Part shown: positions 32,887 to 41,526 of the stretch, in pieces | Numbering within the stretch: the stretch's first letter is position 1 | Layout: each line of letters begins with the position of its first letter | Origin: JADJNW01 sp964526645 | Lineage (GTDB): Bacteria; Bacteroidota; Bacteroidia; Chitinophagales; Saprospiraceae | NCBI GenBank assembly: GCA_964526645.1 | Contig: CAZGJN010000014.1 | Location: 1-64,000 of the forward strand | DNA length: 64,000 bases | Direction: 5' to 3' | The notes under the pieces: generated by a model | Told to the model about the DNA's origin: nothing | Databases searched by the model: none | The model's input: only the letters and a program-made list of their open reading frames with translations | Translations under genes and position numbers: made by a program

Positions 32887-33438
32887 ATGAGTTTGCTTCA
32901 AAATTTGAGAAATCGCTTTTTTCAACGTGCTTTAAAACAACAAGCCAGACAAAACACAGCCGCTCGCCGGTCTATCAACTTCAATGATGCTCAATTCATT
33001 GGATTGTTATTTGACGCTACTGATTTGGATGAGCGGGAAATTGTATTTCAATATGCTGAAAAGCTCCGCGATCGGCATAAAAGAATTAAATTATTAGGCT
33101 TTTTTGACAGTATGGTGGAAGATTCCAATTTCACATTCAAATATTTTAACCGAAAAAAACTGGACTGGGCTCAAAGACCCATCGGTGAAAATGTGCAGGA
33201 ATTTGCTGCACAACCATTTGATTTGATGATTCATTTGAGTACCACTGCAAAGCCACAGATGGATTATATCGCTGCTATTTCAAAAGCCCACCTTCGCATA
33301 GGACCCTATTCCGACAACACGTTTTGCTACGATGTGATGATTGATAGTGGCAGCAATAAAAACCTCAAGGATTTTATCCAACAAATGGAATCTGTTTTAG
33401 AAAAAACAAGCACCCGACATGAAACAACACAAGTTTAG
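32887..33438 (+). CDS. DUF6913-like conserved protein overlapping dapA
   Basis: This 183-residue protein starts with a basic helix (LLQNLRNRFFQRALKQQ) and then an alpha/beta segment (FIGLLFDATDLDEREIVFQYAEKL, RIKLLGFFDS). The next part, PFDLMIHLSTTAKPQMDYIA, resembles Bacteroidota proteins encoded just before dapA (DUF6913, from memory). There is no signal peptide. It overlaps dapA by 20 bp, which implies translational coupling. The function is unknown; the conserved neighbourhood hints at a link with lysine or wall precursor synthesis. Confidence 0.7.
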   Translation: MSLLQNLRNRFFQRALKQQARQNTAARRSINFNDAQFIGLLFDATDLDEREIVFQYAEKLRDRHKRIKLLGFFDSMVEDSNFTFKYFNRKKLDWAQRPIGENVQEFAAQPFDLMIHLSTTAKPQMDYIAAISKAHLRIGPYSDNTFCYDVMIDSGSNKNLKDFIQQMESVLEKTSTRHETTQV

Positions 33439-34318
33439 AGGCACAGGTGTTGCCCTTATTACGCCTTTTCGCAATAAAGCAATTGATTATCCCGCCCTGG
33501 AGCGCATTATCGAATTTGTTTTGCAAGGCGGCGTGGATTATATCGTATCGCTTGGCACTACTGGCGAAGCCGTAACACTTACTGCCAAAGAATGCCGTGA
33601 CGTACTGAATTTCACTATAAAAATCGTAGCGGAACGCGTTCCGATTGTGGCGGGTTATTTTGGCTCTAATTTTACAGAAAGGTTGGTTGAAAGCATTAAA
33701 ATATATGATTTCGAGGGTGTAGATGCCATCATGTCGAGTAGCCCGGCTTATACCAAGCCTTCCCAAGAGGGTATTTTTCAGCATTATATGGCAATCGAAG
33801 CAGTATCGCCCCGCCCGATTATCATTTACAATGTGCCAGGCAGAACCAGCTCTAATGTAAAACCAGGAACAATTCTTCGGTTAGCGCAGGCGAGTGAAAA
33901 GTTTATTGCTGTAAAAGAAGCTTCGGGCGATGTTACACAGGCAATGCAAATCATCAAAAATCGTCCGGCGCATTTGTTGGTACTCTCTGGTGATGATCCA
34001 CTCACCTTACCCATCATTGCAAGTGGTGGCGACGGTGTGATTTCCGTTATTGCCAATGCTTTTCCAGCACAGTTTTCTGACATGGTGCGGGCAGCTTTAC
34101 AAGATGATATGAACACAGCGCGCCGGCTCAATCTGGACTTACTCGATATTCACCCCTGGCTGTATGTGGATGGCAATCCCTCTGGTATCAAAGCCGCTAT
34201 GGAAATTCTGGGGCTATGTACCAAAGAAGTGCGTATTCCTCTTACCCCTGTACAGGATAGTACCTACCAGGCTTTGAAGCAGGAGATTGAAAAAGTGCGA
34301 CTGATGAGCAAGGTGTAG
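33419..34318 (+). CDS. dapA: 4-hydroxy-tetrahydrodipicolinate synthase
   Basis: This 299-residue TIM barrel condenses pyruvate with aspartate semialdehyde in the diaminopimelate/lysine pathway. Seen are GTGVALITPF at the N-terminus, SLGTTGEAVTLT (substrate loop), IIIYNVPGRTSSNV with the catalytic Tyr, and the Schiff-base Lys in FIAVKEASGD. The start lies inside the preceding gene (20-bp overlap). dapD is present at 40353-41171 but in a separate unit. Confidence 0.95.
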   Translation: MKQHKFRGTGVALITPFRNKAIDYPALERIIEFVLQGGVDYIVSLGTTGEAVTLTAKECRDVLNFTIKIVAERVPIVAGYFGSNFTERLVESIKIYDFEGVDAIMSSSPAYTKPSQEGIFQHYMAIEAVSPRPIIIYNVPGRTSSNVKPGTILRLAQASEKFIAVKEASGDVTQAMQIIKNRPAHLLVLSGDDPLTLPIIASGGDGVISVIANAFPAQFSDMVRAALQDDMNTARRLNLDLLDIHPWLYVDGNPSGIKAAMEILGLCTKEVRIPLTPVQDSTYQALKQEIEKVRLMSKV

Positions 34319-34415
34319 CGCCATTTTTAATTCGGTATAATGATGCAGTCTTTTGGCGCATCAAAAAAAAGGCAGGCTGAGAATTATTACCAACCTACCT
34401 CCTTTTTCTTTTAGA

Positions 34416-35888
34416 TTAGAATTTAAATCCAAGCGTCAGCAGCAACTGATTGTTATCAACATCTGTATCAACAAATTGCTGAGGCGCTTCAGAAGTCAAG
34501 TAGGGGATATAGGTTTCTTTGAAAGACCGGTGCCGGTAAGCGAGGTCTATAAAAAACGAGCGTTCGCGAATGCCAAATCCAGCGCTGTAAGAATTCGTAA
34601 CAGTATCATCATTGGCATAGGGTGAAGCGTGCATCCCCAAACCACCTCTGAACCGAAAAATATCGTAAGCAAACTCTCCGCCCAACCGAATATTTATTGC
34701 GGCAGATAGTTCGTTTACAATTTCGGCATTTGCTTCTCTGGTATCCGAGGCAAAATCATCAAAATTAAACTTTGCTTTTCCGTAATCCACCCATTCCACC
34801 TCACCGGATAAGAAGCCCGCCTTCCCGAAAACGAGCCCTGCACTACCGATATATCGCCAGGGTGTTTGTAGCTTGTATTCAAAGATGCCATCTGGAGAAT
34901 TAGCACTGCCAGTAAGGAATTCGCCATTATCTGTAAAATTATAAACCATGGAAGAAAAATAATTATCTTCCAGGCTGTAGCTCGTAGGCGAATGCACCGC
35001 CGCCCCAATGCGTAGCATCTGATGCAATCGAAGGATTAAGCCTAATTTGAAATTCACGCCGATGCCTGTGCTGGTAAGTTCTTCCGTGTACTCAAGGTCT
35101 TCAAAAAAAGGAATATCGCCATCTGGTCCATCGCCTTCGTCGCTTTCTGCATACGTTTTATTTTGAGAAAAGCTTACAAAAGGAACGCCAATGGTGGCAC
35201 CAATAAGCACCCTTTCTTTGTAATTACCGGCAAAAGAAAAAACGAGTTCGCTGATAGCCCCTTTGGTGAGAACAGTTTGATTTTTGCGAACCAAGGCACC
35301 TGGCGACAATTCAAAATCGGAGTTGTAAATATTATCATTATTAAAATCATAGATGGCTTCTGCATCAACGGCAAGCCCCGACTCAAAGTCATCCAAGCCA
35401 AAATCGCTATTAGCCAGTTCCAAAAAGCGGTCTGTAATAGACCCTTCCGAGTTACCATTGAAATAGAGTGCCCGATTGAAATTTGCAATTCGATTCAATC
35501 CAATGCCGAAATTGAAAGTCGCCCAGTTTTGATCAGAGGGTTGTGATGCGACGACCACTCCAAAGCTTGGAATATTAAAAACGCTGCGATTCTCCTCCAA
35601 AAAGCGCCCTGCTTGATCATTCGTCAGTAATGCTTGAGTGGAAGTATTGGCTATGCCCGTAGATAATACGAATTCGGATTTGCGATACCAGCCTAAGCCG
35701 GCAGGATTCGTACTGAGCACCGAAAAATCGGCACCCAAGGCCCCCAAGGCACTCCCGGCCCCTACAGCCCTGGCAGTACTTCCAAAGTCATAATAAGAAA
35801 ATCGTAAAGCATCTACGAAACCCTGGCTCCAAAGAAAACTGCAATAAGTAGCGGTAAAAAGTAGTGTAAGAATAATGCGATTGCTCAT
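34416..35888 (-). CDS. OmpP1/FadL/TodX-family outer membrane protein
   Basis: This protein of about 490 residues is counted from the ATG at 35888; the longer form starting at 35915 adds nine residues before the signal peptide. The signal (RIILTLLFTATYCSFLWSQ) precedes SYYDFGSTARAVGAGSALGALGADFSVLSTNPAGL (in parts: GSTARAVGAGSALGALGADF and STNPAGLGWY), the FadL N-terminal hallmark. Fourteen-strand barrel features follow, ending LLLTLGFKF. FadL-type channels take up hydrophobic compounds such as fatty acids. It is monocistronic. Confidence 0.88.
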   Translation of the reverse strand: MSNRIILTLLFTATYCSFLWSQGFVDALRFSYYDFGSTARAVGAGSALGALGADFSVLSTNPAGLGWYRKSEFVLSTGIANTSTQALLTNDQAGRFLEENRSVFNIPSFGVVVASQPSDQNWATFNFGIGLNRIANFNRALYFNGNSEGSITDRFLELANSDFGLDDFESGLAVDAEAIYDFNNDNIYNSDFELSPGALVRKNQTVLTKGAISELVFSFAGNYKERVLIGATIGVPFVSFSQNKTYAESDEGDGPDGDIPFFEDLEYTEELTSTGIGVNFKLGLILRLHQMLRIGAAVHSPTSYSLEDNYFSSMVYNFTDNGEFLTGSANSPDGIFEYKLQTPWRYIGSAGLVFGKAGFLSGEVEWVDYGKAKFNFDDFASDTREANAEIVNELSAAINIRLGGEFAYDIFRFRGGLGMHASPYANDDTVTNSYSAGFGIRERSFFIDLAYRHRSFKETYIPYLTSEAPQQFVDTDVDNNQLLLTLGFKF

Positions 35889-36185
35889 CTGAGGTATTTT
35901 TTGGTAATAAGTCAATACACGACGGGGTTGTTTATGATTGATTCTTAACTAAGTCATTGCTCATTGAAAAATAACCATTAAACACGTTGAAATATTTTGA
36001 AAACCAATGATTTGTGATAGACAAAAGCTATACATGTTCTGGAAATAAGTTCGATAAAGATTTTTTCACCTGAAAAAATGGGGAAGCACAGAAAAAATGG
36101 GTGGCAATAGACAGCAGCATGCCCACCCATTTTTTTGACCGTATTGGTTTAGTTGCCAAATTACTGTTTGATTAAAATCAGCATC

Positions 36186-37502
36186 TTAGTTTCCGCCTCG
36201 GCGTGTTGAACCGCTGCTCTTATTGCTACTACTGCCACCACTGGATCTGGAACTGCCAGAACTGGATGACCCGCCACCGCCACTCCTAGAACTACTGCTA
36301 TTGTTTATTCTTGGGCCACTACTACTACTATCACTGCTGCCACCGCTCCTTCTAAACGAATCAGAAGAATTATTCCTGGAAGAATCATAGGAGCGCGTTC
36401 TGGGCGCTTCGTAGCTATCCTCATTCCGGCGGCGGGTTTGCGTTTCGGTTTTCGGTTTTTCAGTGGTATTGATTCGCTCTTTTGTCGTTTCCTTTGAGCG
36501 ATTCGTTCTTTCATTGCCAGTATTAGTATCCCTGCGGTCATTCCACCAAGAACTTCTTTCCGTTTCTTTTTTATCTGTGGGGCGCTCTATTACAGTATTT
36601 CGTTCATTGATGATATCGTTTGTAGCTTTGCGTTTTTCAGAATGTGCCTTTTCTCGGTTAGAAATATTTTCCTCCTCGCTTATCGGAGCAGCCTTTACCC
36701 TGTCATTAGGCAAGGTTACGCCGGTTGTTGTTTTTCGATCCGATGAGATTCCGGGATTGTCAAGGCGTGGATTTCGCCCACCGTTGGGAACAAAGGTGCT
36801 GTTGGTTCTTCTTGGCCCATAGTAAGTATTTTCCCGAATGTCATTGACCGTATTGTACACATAGCCGTTGCCCCAAGTAGGCGGGCAATAAAAACCACCG
36901 CCAAAGCCATTATTAAAGTTGAAGAAGTTGAAGGTAGGACCAAAAGACCAACTATTCCATCTATTCCAAGGATTCCATGGATCCCAACTGTTCCAACCTA
37001 AACCCCAGCCCCAGGAGGGCCCCCAGGCATTCCAGTTATTCCAAGCGCCATAATTCCAACTGCTCCAGCGATTCCAACGATTCCATCTGCGCCAGCGCCA
37101 CCAGTTGTTGGCACCATAGAAATCATCATAGATCAGCACAGTAATACCGGGCGTAAGAAATGGATCATAATATGCCAAATCTACATATACCGGGTCAAAA
37201 TAGTCAAATCCATATACTGGACGATGAAACCGGCGGATACGAGAGGAGTAATAGTAGTCATAATCCTCATAGTCATAAAATTCATCATCTTCATAGGTTT
37301 CTTCCTTCGCTTCATTGTAAGCGTAAGTGTCCTCTCTTTGGTTCTTATCGTACTTATAGGTATCCTTGTTCGGCTGATAGCCATAAAAGAAGCCCTTGTC
37401 CCTGTCGGGGTCGTAGTACATATCATCGTATTGCTGAGCAGCGGCTGTACCAGCCCAACTCAAAAGTACCAAAAGGAAAACAATTGGTTTATAGCTTTTC
37501 AT
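36186..37502 (-). CDS. Secreted low-complexity protein (Tyr/Asp-rich, Trp/Asn/Arg-rich and Ser/Gly-rich blocks)
   Basis: This 438-residue protein has a signal peptide (IVFLLVLLSWAGTAAAQ). Residues about 24-95 are rich in Tyr, Asp and Glu. Residues about 130-205 are dominated by Trp, Asn and Arg (repeats such as WNRWNRW and WNPWNRW), followed by FFNFNNGFGGGFYCPP. Residues about 240-370 are highly charged. The tail is Ser/Gly/Arg-rich (SSSSRSGGGGSSSSGSSR). No catalytic domain is apparent. The composition suggests a disordered matrix or envelope protein; the function is unknown. Confidence 0.75.
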   Translation of the reverse strand: MKSYKPIVFLLVLLSWAGTAAAQQYDDMYYDPDRDKGFFYGYQPNKDTYKYDKNQREDTYAYNEAKEETYEDDEFYDYEDYDYYYSSRIRRFHRPVYGFDYFDPVYVDLAYYDPFLTPGITVLIYDDFYGANNWWRWRRWNRWNRWSSWNYGAWNNWNAWGPSWGWGLGWNSWDPWNPWNRWNSWSFGPTFNFFNFNNGFGGGFYCPPTWGNGYVYNTVNDIRENTYYGPRRTNSTFVPNGGRNPRLDNPGISSDRKTTTGVTLPNDRVKAAPISEEENISNREKAHSEKRKATNDIINERNTVIERPTDKKETERSSWWNDRRDTNTGNERTNRSKETTKERINTTEKPKTETQTRRRNEDSYEAPRTRSYDSSRNNSSDSFRRSGGSSDSSSSGPRINNSSSSRSGGGGSSSSGSSRSSGGSSSNKSSGSTRRGGN

Positions 37503-37744
37503 GCTGCAAAATTTTTAGTGCAATTACCAAAACTCTCTTATGCCTTAGAACATCTAATTTATTACTTTTGTGCCGATTTTTCTGTTAAAGGGCATTTAAA
37601 TTCTATATTTTGACTGTTAAAGTATTTAAAAGATACATTTTAACAATTGTTAAAACTGGAACTATAAGCGGAAAGCCTTTGTAAAGGAAGTTTTGAAGGG
37701 CTTTGTGAAATCTCCATCATTTTTTCTAAATGCATCATTTTGTT

Positions 37745-39211
37745 ATGGCAAAAGAAATCACGACTCGGAGCGAAAATTATTCGCAGTGGTACATTGATAT
37801 TGTAAAAAAAGCAGACCTGGCGGATAATTCTGCAGTGAAGGGGTGTATGGTAATCAAGCCTTATGGCTTCGCTATTTGGGAAAACATGCGCGATCAACTG
37901 GATCGGATGTTTAAGGAAACTGGCCATGTCAATGCTTATTTCCCGCTTTTTATACCAAAGAGTTTTATGAGCAGGGAAGCAGCCCATGTGGAGGGGTTTG
38001 CCAAGGAATGCGCTGTGGTAACACATTCTCGGCTCAAAAATGATCCAGAAGGCGGTGGTATCATTGTAGATCCTAACTCTAAGCTGGAAGAAGAGTTAAT
38101 CGTAAGACCTACTTCTGAAACAGTTATTTGGAATACTTATCGAGATTGGATCAATTCTTATCGGGATTTGCCCTTGCTTATCAATCAGTGGGCAAACGTA
38201 GTTCGTTGGGAAATGCGTACCCGGCTTTTCCTGCGTACCACCGAATTCCTTTGGCAAGAAGGGCATACCGCTCATGCTACGGCGAAAGAGGCGATAGAAG
38301 AAACGCTTAAAATCCTGGACATATACACTCGGTTTGCAGAAGAATGGATGGCGATGCCGGTCATTAAAGGTGTGAAAACACCCAATGAGCGCTTTGCAGG
38401 GGCAGATGATACCTATTGCATCGAAGCACTGATGCAGGATGGCAAAGCGCTACAGGCGGGTACCTCGCATTTTTTGGGTCAGAATTTTGCGAAAGCTTTT
38501 GATGTGAAGTTTTTGAATGAAAATAACCAGGAAGAATACGTCTGGGCTACCTCCTGGGGTGTTTCTACCCGCCTGATTGGCGGATTGATTATGACCCATT
38601 CGGATGATGATGGACTGGTATTACCCCCTAAATTGGCACCGACCCAAGTGGTGATTATCCCAATTCCAAAACCCAGTGAAGTAATCGGTGAAGCAGCCGA
38701 AAAAGTCATGCGTGCTTTGCGCAGCAAGGGCATTTCTGTGAAATACGATACGGATATGAAAAATCGCCCGGGATTCAAATTCGCTGAATACGAAATGCGC
38801 GGTATCCCTGTTCGGTTGGCTATAGGAGAAAGAGACCTGGCAAACAACCAAATAGAAGTGGCACGCAGAGACACCAAGGAAAAAGTGTCTGTACCCATCG
38901 AGGGCATTGCAGATTATGTAGAAAAACTGCTGGAAGACATCCAGCAAAACCTGTTCAATCGCGCGCTTGCCTATCGCCAGGAGCATATCACCAAAGTAGA
39001 AACCTTCGAAGAGTTTAAGCAAGTACTGAGCCTTAAAGGGGGCTTCATTTCGGCGCATTGGGATGGCAGTGGCGAAACCGAAGAAAAAATAAAGGAACTC
39101 ACTAACGCTACCATCCGATGTATTCCGCTGGAAGCCGATATGGAAGAAGGCAACTGTATTCTTACTGGCAAACCTTCCAAACAAAGGGTTCTTTTCGCAA
39201 AGGCTTACTAA
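37745..39211 (+). CDS. proS: Prolyl-tRNA synthetase (archaeal/eukaryote-like type)
   Basis: This protein of about 488 residues is counted from the ATG at 37745 (MAKEITTRSENYSQWY); an upstream in-frame ATG at 37730 is less typical. Class II motifs are visible: motif 1 around GCMVIKPYGFAIWENM, motif 2 in RWEMRTRLFLRTTEFLWQEGHTAHAT, and motif 3 around WATSWGVSTRLIGGLIMTHSDD. It lacks the bacterial-type editing insertion, so it is the shorter eukaryote-like ProRS, which is common in Bacteroidota. It charges tRNA-Pro in the cytoplasm. Confidence 0.95.
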   Translation: MAKEITTRSENYSQWYIDIVKKADLADNSAVKGCMVIKPYGFAIWENMRDQLDRMFKETGHVNAYFPLFIPKSFMSREAAHVEGFAKECAVVTHSRLKNDPEGGGIIVDPNSKLEEELIVRPTSETVIWNTYRDWINSYRDLPLLINQWANVVRWEMRTRLFLRTTEFLWQEGHTAHATAKEAIEETLKILDIYTRFAEEWMAMPVIKGVKTPNERFAGADDTYCIEALMQDGKALQAGTSHFLGQNFAKAFDVKFLNENNQEEYVWATSWGVSTRLIGGLIMTHSDDDGLVLPPKLAPTQVVIIPIPKPSEVIGEAAEKVMRALRSKGISVKYDTDMKNRPGFKFAEYEMRGIPVRLAIGERDLANNQIEVARRDTKEKVSVPIEGIADYVEKLLEDIQQNLFNRALAYRQEHITKVETFEEFKQVLSLKGGFISAHWDGSGETEEKIKELTNATIRCIPLEADMEEGNCILTGKPSKQRVLFAKAY

Positions 39212-39249
39212 ACCGAGCAGGATTCTAATATTAAATTTTTTAGTCGCTA

Positions 39250-39280
39250 TTGACTGAAGGGGGCATAGTGTTTACCTTTG
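39250..39280 (+). promoter_or_regulatory. Promoter of the Lys-rich small protein gene
   Basis: TTG at 39250-39252 and TACCTTTG at 39273-39280 are 20 nt apart, matching the Bacteroidetes consensus. The ATG lies at 39328. Confidence 0.6.
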
Positions 39281-39327
39281 TGTTAATTTAATGTTAATTA
39301 TTTTTTAACTAAGGGTAAATTTTTGAG

Positions 39328-39663
39328 ATGGAAGAAAATGAAAAAATGAGCAAAGCGCAAGACGTAAAAGAGGCTATTATTGAAACGACAAAGGCATCAA
39401 CAGAGGGCTTTGCACAAGATAATCAAAAAGAGCGATATTTTTATCTGAAAAAGCAGGTCAAACAATTGCGCAAGCAGTTGAAAAAGGCGATAAAAAAGCT
39501 GGACAAATTTAAAAAAGCTTTCCGAAAGGCTCAAAAGAAGAAATTAGAAAATGTGGAGGAGATCGCCAGTAAAGTTTCGACTTTTAAGCAGGAACGGAAA
39601 TTTTTAAAGCAAGCATTTAAAACGGCTAAAAGAGAGATGAAAATGATCAAAACAGTGGCTTAA
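39328..39663 (+). CDS. Small Lys-rich helical protein, function unknown
   Basis: This 111-residue protein, MEENEKMSKAQDVKEAIIET onwards, has an acidic N-terminal third and a very basic remainder (KKQVKQLRKQLKKAIKKLDK, FKQERKFLKQAFKTAKREMK). It is almost all predicted helix, with heptad-like spacing that suits a coiled coil. There is no signal peptide, membrane segment or Cys. It has its own consensus promoter. The basic character could support nucleic acid or anionic surface binding, but no family was recognised. Confidence 0.65.
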   Translation: MEENEKMSKAQDVKEAIIETTKASTEGFAQDNQKERYFYLKKQVKQLRKQLKKAIKKLDKFKKAFRKAQKKKLENVEEIASKVSTFKQERKFLKQAFKTAKREMKMIKTVA

Positions 39664-39681
39664 CTTTTTTTAAGCGCGGCG

Positions 39682-39710
39682 GCAGGCTATTTCGGCATCG
39701 GGTAGCCTGC
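39682..39710. terminator. Hairpin between convergent genes
   Basis: GCAGGCTA (39682-39689) and TAGCCTGC (39703-39710) form a perfect 8-bp stem with a 13-nt loop, between the Lys-rich gene and convergent pth. No T-run follows on either strand, so it is a possible rather than a standard terminator. Confidence 0.4.
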
Positions 39711-39725
39711 TATGCCCTGAGAGGA

Positions 39726-40289
39726 TCATTTTTTGTTGAATTGATTCATGGTCATTTCTAAGCCGATAGTGCCAAAGCTTTTGATCGTTTCGGTAGCGTA
39801 TTTTAGGATTTCAGGCAATTTTTCTGCCTCCTCCGCCGACCATTTGCCGAGCACATAGTCCACCTGTCTGCCTTTGGGGAAATCATTGCCGATACCGACC
39901 CGAAGCCTGGCATAATTATTTGTATTCAAGGTGGCATCTATATCTTTCAAGCCATTGTGCCCACCATCATTGCCCTTGCTGCGCAGCCGCTGTGTACCAA
40001 AGGAGAGGTTCAGATCGTCCAGCACAACGAGTAAATTCGTCAGCGGGATATTTAATTTTTGAAGCCAGTAGCGAACCGCCTTTCCACTCCGATTCATGTA
40101 AGTAGAGGGTTTCAAAAGCATGAAAGTCCGCCCCTTGTGGCGCAACTCAGCAATATTGCCTAAATGTTCTTCCTTGAAAGAGACATCAAAAGATTTGGCA
40201 ACTTCATCCAGTACCTCAAAACCTATGTTGTGGCGGGTATTATCATAGTCCGCACCGATATTGCCAAGCCCAACGATGAGGTATTTCAT
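39726..40289 (-). CDS. pth: Peptidyl-tRNA hydrolase
   Basis: This protein of about 187 residues is counted from the ATG at 40289 (MKYLIVGLGNIGADYDNTRH); the ORF extends 17 codons upstream to 40340. It recycles peptidyl-tRNA released from stalled ribosomes. The catalytic His lies in NTRHNIGFEVLD, and KPSTYMNRSGKAV, VLDDLNLSFGTQRLR and GGHNGLKDI are Pth motifs. The usual GNPG is GNIG here. It lies 63 bp downstream of dapD on the same strand. Confidence 0.95.
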   Translation of the reverse strand: MKYLIVGLGNIGADYDNTRHNIGFEVLDEVAKSFDVSFKEEHLGNIAELRHKGRTFMLLKPSTYMNRSGKAVRYWLQKLNIPLTNLLVVLDDLNLSFGTQRLRSKGNDGGHNGLKDIDATLNTNNYARLRVGIGNDFPKGRQVDYVLGKWSAEEAEKLPEILKYATETIKSFGTIGLEMTMNQFNKK

Positions 40290-40352
40290 GTGGTCAGGTT
40301 CTGTTTTGTCACGAAAAAATATGCGTTTTAACCAATTCACTCAAGTACTTTT

Positions 40353-41171
40353 TTAAACGGCAACACTATAATCTCTCAGGGCATCATTCAGGGACACCTT
40401 TTTGTCTGTCGTTTCTTTTCGTTTACCAATGATAAGCGCACAGGGTACTTGGTAAGTTCCTGCTGGAAATTGCTTGGTATAGCTGCCAGGAATGACTACC
40501 GAACGCGCCGGCACAAGTCCTTTGTAAGTGACTGGTTCATTGCCCGTTACATCAATAACAGGTGTAGATTGGGTCAATACAACATTGGCACCGAGCACCG
40601 CTTCCTTTTCTACCCGAACGCCTTCTACTACGATACACCGCGAACCAATAAAGCATTCATCTTCGATGATAGTCGGTGTAGCTTGTGGTGGTTCAAGCAC
40701 CCCTCCAATGCCCACCCCTCCGCTCAGGTGCACGTTTCTGCCAATCTGCGCACAAGAACCTACCGTTGCCCAGGTATCCACCATTGTACCGCCGCCTACC
40801 CATGCCCCGATATTGACGTAGCTGGGCATCATGATTACGCCTTTTTCGAGGAAAGCGCCATACCGCGCGATGGCGTGTGGCACAACCCGAATGCCTTTGG
40901 CGGCGTATCCTTTTTTCAGCGGAATCTTATCATGAAACTCGAAAGGACCAAACTCAATCGTTTGCATTTGGCGAAGCGGAAAATACAGCACAATTGCTTT
41001 TTTGATCCAATCGTTCACTTTCCAGGTACCATCGGCGCTTGGTTCAGCTACTCTGATCGCTCCTTGATCCAGCATTTCCACTACCTGCTCAATGGCGTCT
41101 TGATAGGACTTTTCCTGAATTCGGGCGCGATTTTCCCATGCTGTTTCAATTAAATGTTGCAATTGAGTCAT
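40353..41171 (-). CDS. dapD: Tetrahydrodipicolinate N-succinyltransferase
   Basis: This protein of about 272 residues is counted from the ATG at 41171; an in-frame extension to 41249 looks untranslated. It is a left-handed beta-helix (hexapeptide) transferase that succinylates tetrahydrodipicolinate in lysine/diaminopimelate synthesis. Visible segments are GIRVVPHAIARYGAFLEKGV, MMPSYVNIGAWVGGGTMVDT, ATVGSCAQIGRNVHLSGGVG and the C-terminal region. Together with dapA it indicates the succinylase branch of the pathway. It is probably cotranscribed with pth. Confidence 0.95.
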   Translation of the reverse strand: MTQLQHLIETAWENRARIQEKSYQDAIEQVVEMLDQGAIRVAEPSADGTWKVNDWIKKAIVLYFPLRQMQTIEFGPFEFHDKIPLKKGYAAKGIRVVPHAIARYGAFLEKGVIMMPSYVNIGAWVGGGTMVDTWATVGSCAQIGRNVHLSGGVGIGGVLEPPQATPTIIEDECFIGSRCIVVEGVRVEKEAVLGANVVLTQSTPVIDVTGNEPVTYKGLVPARSVVIPGSYTKQFPAGTYQVPCALIIGKRKETTDKKVSLNDALRDYSVAV

Positions 41172-41419
41172 TGTCCATAAGCTTTTTAGTTGGGCAAAGT
41201 TAAAAGAGACAAGCCTAAATAAAAGGCATGTCGCTGTAATTCTTTTCAAGGCAAAACGCGCTTTACCCGGTTATGTTCCTACAAGTGCCGAAAAATCAGA
41301 AGAACTTTTAACCACCATGGCATAAAACGATTGCCACTTTATGAATACTGATGCACGATACTGCACTTGATAATTTTATGGGGCTTTTGCCGATTTTAGC
41401 CTCCTTTAAACAAATTTTA

Positions 41420-41431
41420 GCGAAAATTCGC
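41420..41431. promoter_or_regulatory. Palindromic site 1 upstream of acyl-CoA dehydrogenase
   Basis: GCGAA-AA-TTCGC is a 5-2-5 palindrome. The same core recurs at 41482-41497. The paired arrangement suggests a regulator operator, for example a TetR/FadR-type repressor; the regulator is not identified. Confidence 0.4.
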
Positions 41432-41481
41432 AAGATTTAAAACTAAATACTTTCGTAATTCGTTGAATTGATATAACTTTA

Positions 41482-41497
41482 TAGCGAAAATTCGCTA
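41482..41497. promoter_or_regulatory. Palindromic site 2 upstream of acyl-CoA dehydrogenase
   Basis: TAGCGAA-AA-TTCGCTA is a 7-2-7 palindrome whose core is the same as site 1, 62 bp further downstream. It lies 30 bp before the start codon at 41527, where a bound repressor could block initiation. Confidence 0.45.
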
Positions 41498-41526
41498 ATT
41501 ATTGTTTACATTCAAATTGGCATACC

